Shown here piece after piece: positions 59,490-64,000 of a stretch of DNA of 64,000 nt. The notes beneath the pieces were generated by a model. It was not told where the DNA came from. It saw nothing but the letters and a program-made list of their open reading frames with translations, and searched no databases. The translations under genes were made by a program, and so were the position numbers. The stretch's first letter is position 1; each line of letters begins with the position of its first letter. This DNA is from Kryptolebias marmoratus. Its lineage: Eukaryota > Chordata > Actinopteri > Cyprinodontiformes > Rivulidae. The stretch spans positions 18,160,524 to 18,224,523 of the forward strand of contig NC_051434.1 of the NCBI RefSeq assembly GCF_001649575.2. Direction: 5' to 3'.

Positions 59490-61535
59490 TTTAAATTTCC
59501 ATCTTTAGTCTGCTGGATAGAGAAGAAGTAAGAATTTTCGAGCTGTAAACATACAATCTTTATGCCTTCTCAGAAAATATTTACTTATTTACAATCTTTT
59601 TCAAATCATCGTAACTCTTTCTTTGTTTACTGTAGATGAATGCAGAAGAAAAAAAGAAAAGCTGACAGTATTGGCTTTAACACTTAAAATGAGTAACTAC
59701 CACTTTGTACATAATCAGAACTTAATCCTGGCCCTAGGCCACAGTCTAAATGGCGCCACAGGAATTAGCTGCTGTAACATTTAAGCTGTGATCTACTGCC
59801 TTCTTTAAAATGCAGTGTGCTGTCACCTGCCTTCCTCATGCATTCATTAGGACTAAACACTTCTTAGTGTTCCTTACCGCTAATTCATATGCAGATTAAA
59901 CAGTGCCATTTAGAGTGATGAAACATATCTTGTCAACTTCTGTTGCAAAATAGCATGTCAATAAAGTTGGAACAACACAACTGTTACATAAAAGGGTCTT
60001 GTTGCAGTAGGGCAAACACAAATTCAAGACACACAATAATTACAAAAAGTATGTGACTGCTGTAGTTACAAAATCTGTAAATCTGAGTACTCTGATGAAA
60101 TGGCATTTGTGGGAATATTTGCATGAAAAAAGTAACAGACAATGTCATCACTAACTGATCTGACTTCACATTTTCAAATATTTTACCATTTACTTTATCT
60201 CAGTTTGAACTTTGGATGGGTTCGTCATTTGTTTCCGCAAACAAGCCAGAAAAATCCTTTACTTTCATTCAGGCTCAGTTTAAACACCGCTGTTTTTCAG
60301 TGAAACTGGGACATTTCTGTTGGGCTTCAGCCATTAGTGATCCCTCTTAGTCTGACCCCTACCCTGAGGCCATTGAGTCATAAGAGAAACTACCATGGCC
60401 CAATGCTTCAGAAAACGCAGCCTCCAAAATCAGAGGCATACAAACCCATTCGCCACATTAAGGTGGTGAGGGTAGATCAACACAAAACTAAATGGGTAAG
60501 TTTTTATTTATTGATTTGTCTGAAATTGAAACTGATCAATAAATGAAAGTTCGCTGTATATTAATTCCCACCCATCTGCTGTAGACACACTGGTCTGTAA
60601 ATCAGCATGTCACCTCTGCACATTCACATTTGCAGCAAGGTTTTAACATTTAAACAAACAGAAATATTTCTTTCTCTGCATTCAAACAGCTGTTTTTGTC
60701 TGGATTTACGTTTAAGTCTGAAAACGTATCAGAAGGAAGTGGCTGTAGTGCAGTAAGCATGTTTTACATATGAAGCAGACCCATTTACACTGCGTGGCAA
60801 CTGAACGTTATGCAAATGAGAATAATTTCCTTGCTAAAAGTTAACTGAGATGCTGTTGGTGCACAATTTTTCATGCATCAGCTTCCTATCAATTGTTCTG
60901 GGCAACTAAAGCTTCTTAAACTAAATTACAGAACCAAAACATGCGCGCTCTTTGATTCAGTATATGATAAATGATTGATTATGGTCATTAGTGGGATAGA
61001 ACACTAAGCTCCCCTTCATGCTCCGAACTAAATGTGGCTTGCAAGGCTGGAAGTTCTTAGTGATTCAGATAATTATGCTGCACTTTCATTCTCCTACTGA
61101 GGTCTTGCAAGAGTCTTGCAGTCACTTGCTGAAATAACCAGGAATTACAACTAATCTGTCCTCTAAAGCCAGATTTGCTGCACTCTCCCATCTAATACCA
61201 TTCATTTGTTATCCCCCCCCCCCAAGACTATCAGTAGATCCTCTCTGGTAAATGTGAGCTCTGGAGAACACGAGTCATCAGTGGGCCATCACAATTAACT
61301 TTAATCTGAATTCAAAGAGAAGGAAGGGATCTAACTCACAGGATGAATCACTCGCAACTACAACCATTTCCAAATGTTGGGATTATCCGCGAGTGTGCAG
61401 AGCATTGCAATTTATTTCAAAGGCTCAGCTAGCTGTGTCAGGCTGAGTTGCAATGTTTAAAGTTAACAAGTCGTAAAGGAAATCATATAAGCAAATAAAG
61501 GCCTACATTCAATGATTGTGTTAATAGAGTCATAC
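59490..61535. other. Non-coding, repeat-poor stretch; poly-C at 61212-61223
   Basis: No mobile element was recognised over about 2 kb, which is unusual here. 59690-59960 and 60780-61200 are the cleanest parts. No exon was recognised. A run of C at 61212-61223 is the only simple repeat. Confidence 0.4.
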
Positions 61536-61540
61536 ATTAC

Positions 61541-61730
61541 TTCATGAGAAATTTTGCTAACAAACGACGCTGACACCAACAGTCGATGCCAAAATTTTTA
61601 AGCAAAGCCGTCGTGCAATATGTAGCGCTCAGACTGTACGCTGGGGATGACTCTCAGCTAGTTTTACACCAAATTTTTGCTCAGCATCTGTAAAGTTGAC
61701 TGAGTTCTAGCCATTTTTTTGTTTTCTGAG
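61541..61730 (-). repeat. Family C repeat (one unit, reverse)
   Basis: Minus-strand blocks 'aaatggctagaactcagtca', 'actttacagatgctgagcaa', 'aaatttggtgtaaaactagc', 'tgagagtcatccccagcgta' and 'gtctgagcgctac'. Good agreement with the 41.7 kb unit. Confidence 0.8.
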
Positions 61731-61739
61731 GTTGATTTC

Positions 61740-62730
61740 TTGTAGACGACCTCTTGAATGGAGCCGAGTGCAAAAGTTGACCAGCTGAAGGTGTGCGCCC
61801 ACTGATTACTTTCTGAAAGGTTCGGTAAAATTATATCCAGTAACTCGACAGACAAATGAACACACGCACACACAGGCACGAGCAAAACCATTACTGCCCT
61901 TTCACCTTTGGCGGTGAGTTATAATTATTATAAAATGGCAATAGCCAAAGAGGAGATATGTTTGGGCTGAGGCGTAAGCAGATGAGTGCTTCTCTGTTTT
62001 GAGGAATATGGATATAATGAAGGCTTCAGATGGGTGCAAACATTGAAGTGGCACAAGGGAATGGAACGTGGACATGTCTCAGTAATTGGACTATACTCTG
62101 TGACAAGTAAACACGAATATGCAACTTGGGCAAACAGCGCAATCGGGATGTTGTCTTACACAGAGTAAGGTCAATCATCATAATTTATACAAACATAACC
62201 ACCAACTACTTGCACAGATGTTTTCCGAAGTCTTCTGTTTTTCATATCAATACAATTATGTCTGAACCAGCTCATGTTTTAGATCTGACATCCTTCACAG
62301 TCAGGATGCCAGCAGCACCACAAATTCTATTTATGACGATTTGGATCATTTAGATATGTGTAGATTTATCTGTGACATTAGCTCTATTGTTGCACATTGT
62401 CAGAAGCACCTGAAAACTATATATCATGGCTGCATTACTATGAATTATGTATAGACCTGCTGTATGAGACTTTGTGGTCTCAAACTGGATGCATGGACTA
62501 TGGTAGAGGAATACTAATAAATGTCTCTGCAACAGCTTTTCAACAATGGTTTGTGTTGTGGAAATAATCAGTTGGAGTGGATGTCCTTTTGCCCTGGGAC
62601 ATGAAGGCAAAAACATACATCACTGATGACACCTCAAAAATGCTTTAATTGGATATCACTAGCATTAGGGGCAGATTTTTATGCCTTCACTCAGTTCAGA
62701 TAAATTTTGGTTCAGTGTGTGAGGCGGTTT
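61740..62730. other. Non-coding, no gene seen
   Basis: AT-rich unique-looking DNA. 60-88 codon frames have no domain. Confidence 0.4.
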
Positions 62731-62737
62731 ATCGTAG

Positions 62738-63110
62738 CCTGCTGCCAAAGGCAAAGTGATAACATACTTACATACTTTCCTTGTGTTTGTTAAATCACTG
62801 AACATATTTTAATGACAGAGAGAGGTGGGGGGTGCTGACCCAAAGTCCAGAATGCATAAAAATATATATACACATTACATAACAAACAACAAAATAAAAC
62901 TTTTCTGAAAGTAAATATTGGATGTCAATCTGAGTCAAGATGGCCACCACATCTTAGCAGACAGAACTCAGACAGTTTTACAGGCATTGAACAATCATTT
63001 GGTGTGGTAGTAGCTGAGACTGATCCCAACCTATATTCTGAGCACTACCTGATAACACGTGTTTATAATGTTCTCATTACCTTATTGGCATCACCGCTGA
63101 CTGTTAGCGT
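62738..63110 (+). repeat. Family C repeat with an 80-bp insertion
   Basis: Begins 'ctgctgccaaaggcaaagtg' and continues 'aatcactgaacatattttaa'. It is then interrupted at about 62815-62898 by unrelated sequence and resumes with 'ttctgaaagtaaatattgga', 'gagtcaagatggccaccaca', 'gtggtagtagctgagactga' and 'attctgagcactacctgat'. Confidence 0.72.
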
Positions 63111-63111
63111 A

Positions 63112-63515
63112 CCACAGTTGAAACCAGATGTTTACATACAATGCATTAAAAGATACTTAACTCTTTATTTCCACATTAAATCAGACTAAACCTTTTCTGT
63201 TTTAGGTTAGTTAGGATTCCCCCAAAATCTTTTCTATTTGATAAATGCTCAAATAATTACTACTTTCTTCAAAATCACAAACTTTCATCTGTTTTGTTTA
63301 GTATTTGGTAGCATTGCCTTTAAACGTTATGTCTTGGGTCAAAGATTCTGGCTTCTCACAATAGTTTTGCTATTGTTCCTCCTGACAGAACTGGTGGAAC
63401 TGAGTCAGGTTTGTAGGTTGCCTTAATCCCACATATTGTTTTCCTGCTGTGCCCACAAGTTTTCTGTGTGATTGAGTTCAAGGCTTTGTGATGGCCAATC
63501 ATAATAAAAATAAAC
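63112..63515 (-). pseudogene. Sleeping-Beauty-like Tc1 end with transposase C-terminus
   Basis: Starts after a TA with 'cagttgaaaccagatgttta' + 'catac', the inverted-repeat terminus type of salmonid Tc1 / Sleeping Beauty-like elements. Then an untranslated spacer ('tttggtagcattgcctttaa', 'cttgggtcaaag'). The minus-strand transposase C-terminus is readable as DWPSQSLELNHTENLW at the 63440-63500 region, where the usual Pro-Asp-Leu-Asn-Pro-Ile-Glu motif has lost several residues but keeps the Glu. The other two thirds of the element, including both catalytic Asp residues, are absent. Confidence 0.82.
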
Positions 63516-63567
63516 TATAAAATATTCATGATGCTGAATATGAAATAATATTTTGGGAAACCCTAAC

Positions 63568-63845
63568 TGAACTGATTTAACGACAGACAGTGAGAAAGAA
63601 ATGGTTGTATTTTTTAAACAAAGTAAACATCTCAACCCAAATTGAGATGGCTGCCACAGTCAGCTGACCATAAAAAAACACAAAATTGGTTATGACTCAA
63701 GACTATTTTACAAATATTGATCTCAAATTTGGCATAGTAGTAGCTGAGCACCATAATCAAGACGTACTTTGAGCACAACACATAGTGTGACAGCTAATTG
63801 ACCTTAGCTTACAGAAAATGGCTATACCTTACTGATTTTTTCAGA
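63568..63845 (+). repeat. Family C repeat (one and a half units)
   Basis: 'gagaaagaaatggttgtat', 'caacccaaattgagatggct', 'gccacagtcagctgacca', 'ttacaaatattgatctcaaa', 'gcatagtagtagctgagcac', then the start of another unit, 'cagctaattgaccttagctt' and 'aaaatggctatacctt', cut off by the Rex3 fragment. Confidence 0.75.
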
Positions 63846-63852
63846 CATTAGG

Positions 63853-64000
63853 CTCCAGTGAGAGCTGTAGATCACGGTCTGATGAAGCCAGTAGGACCAC
63901 ATCATCTGCAAAAAGCAGAGATGCGATCCTAAGGCCACCAAAACGGATCCCCTCAACACCTTGGCTGCGCCTAGAAATTCTGTCCATAAACGTTATGAAC
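63853..64000 (-). pseudogene. Rex3/RTE-type reverse transcriptase (partial, runs off window)
   Basis: Minus-strand translation is open over the whole visible 147 bp: ITFMDRISRRSQGVEGI, then the palm-domain catalytic motif SLLFADDVVLLASS with the Asp-Asp pair encoded at 63901-63912, then DLQLSLE. The enzyme copies LINE RNA into DNA at the target site. Catalytic residues are intact in this stretch. The element continues upstream (its N-terminal side) beyond position 64000, and breaks off at 63853 where family C sequence starts, so its C-terminus and 3' tail are missing here. Confidence 0.88.

Overview
This window looks like non-coding DNA from a ray-finned (teleost) fish. The reasons are the mix of mobile elements: decayed Tc1/mariner transposons of three types, Rex3/RTE-type and L2-type LINE fragments, hAT-like MITEs with TIRs of the CAGTGGTTCCCAACC and CAGGGGTGTCAAACTC classes, (CCAT)n tracts at LINE 3' ends, abundant CA/TA microsatellites and AT-rich unique DNA. 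No host protein-coding exon, rRNA, tRNA, CRISPR array or bacterial-type operon could be recognised. Nearly all open frames are short and chance-like, or run through repeats and assembly gaps. The window is best read as intergenic or intronic. The species cannot be named from it.

Layout. 0-7.4 kb: a decayed Tc1 transposase (+) at 690-1690, mostly unique DNA, a (CCAT)n tract with a Rex3-type LINE tail, and a strong hairpin. 7.4-13.8 kb: unique DNA with one copy of a dispersed repeat (family D) and a degenerate tandem repeat at 11.5-12.6 kb. 13.9-19.5 kb: a dense mosaic with a Tc1 remnant split by a solo LTR, a tandem block of a 'GATGGCC' repeat (family C), an L2 LINE 3' end with an assembly gap, and a tandem pair of a common fish repeat (family E). 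19.5-34 kb: mostly unique DNA with copies of families C and D, a TA-flanked gap (27191-28014) and small MITEs. 35.2-36.6 kb: a near full-length dead Tc1 transposon. 36.7-43.8 kb: a MITE, a local duplication, and repeats of families E and C. 43.8-48.2 kb: an RTE LINE split by a solo LTR, a second solo LTR, and other LTR-like DNA. 49-54 kb: family C, a MITE, and a 72-nt pre-miRNA-like hairpin. 55.2-59.5 kb: opposed Rex3 fragments, then two nested insertions (transposon in LTR; LTR in LINE). 61.5-64 kb: family C units around a Sleeping-Beauty-like Tc1 end, and a Rex3 reverse-transcriptase segment running off the window.

The clearest result is one solo-LTR family inserted five times. Each copy is bounded by TGTCAGG-like and CCTGACA-like ends and a different 5-bp target duplication (GGTAT, AGCAG, AGTTC, GAAGG, CAGCC). 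Three copies landed inside older transposons. One was later hit by a 903-bp non-autonomous DNA transposon that carries a 79-bp, about 95% identical internal inverted repeat. These nestings give a readable relative chronology. The best candidates for something poorly described are the family C repeat (at least ten loci, both strands), the 903-bp element and the 72-nt hairpin. Names of repeat families rest on recalled consensus patterns, not on a search.
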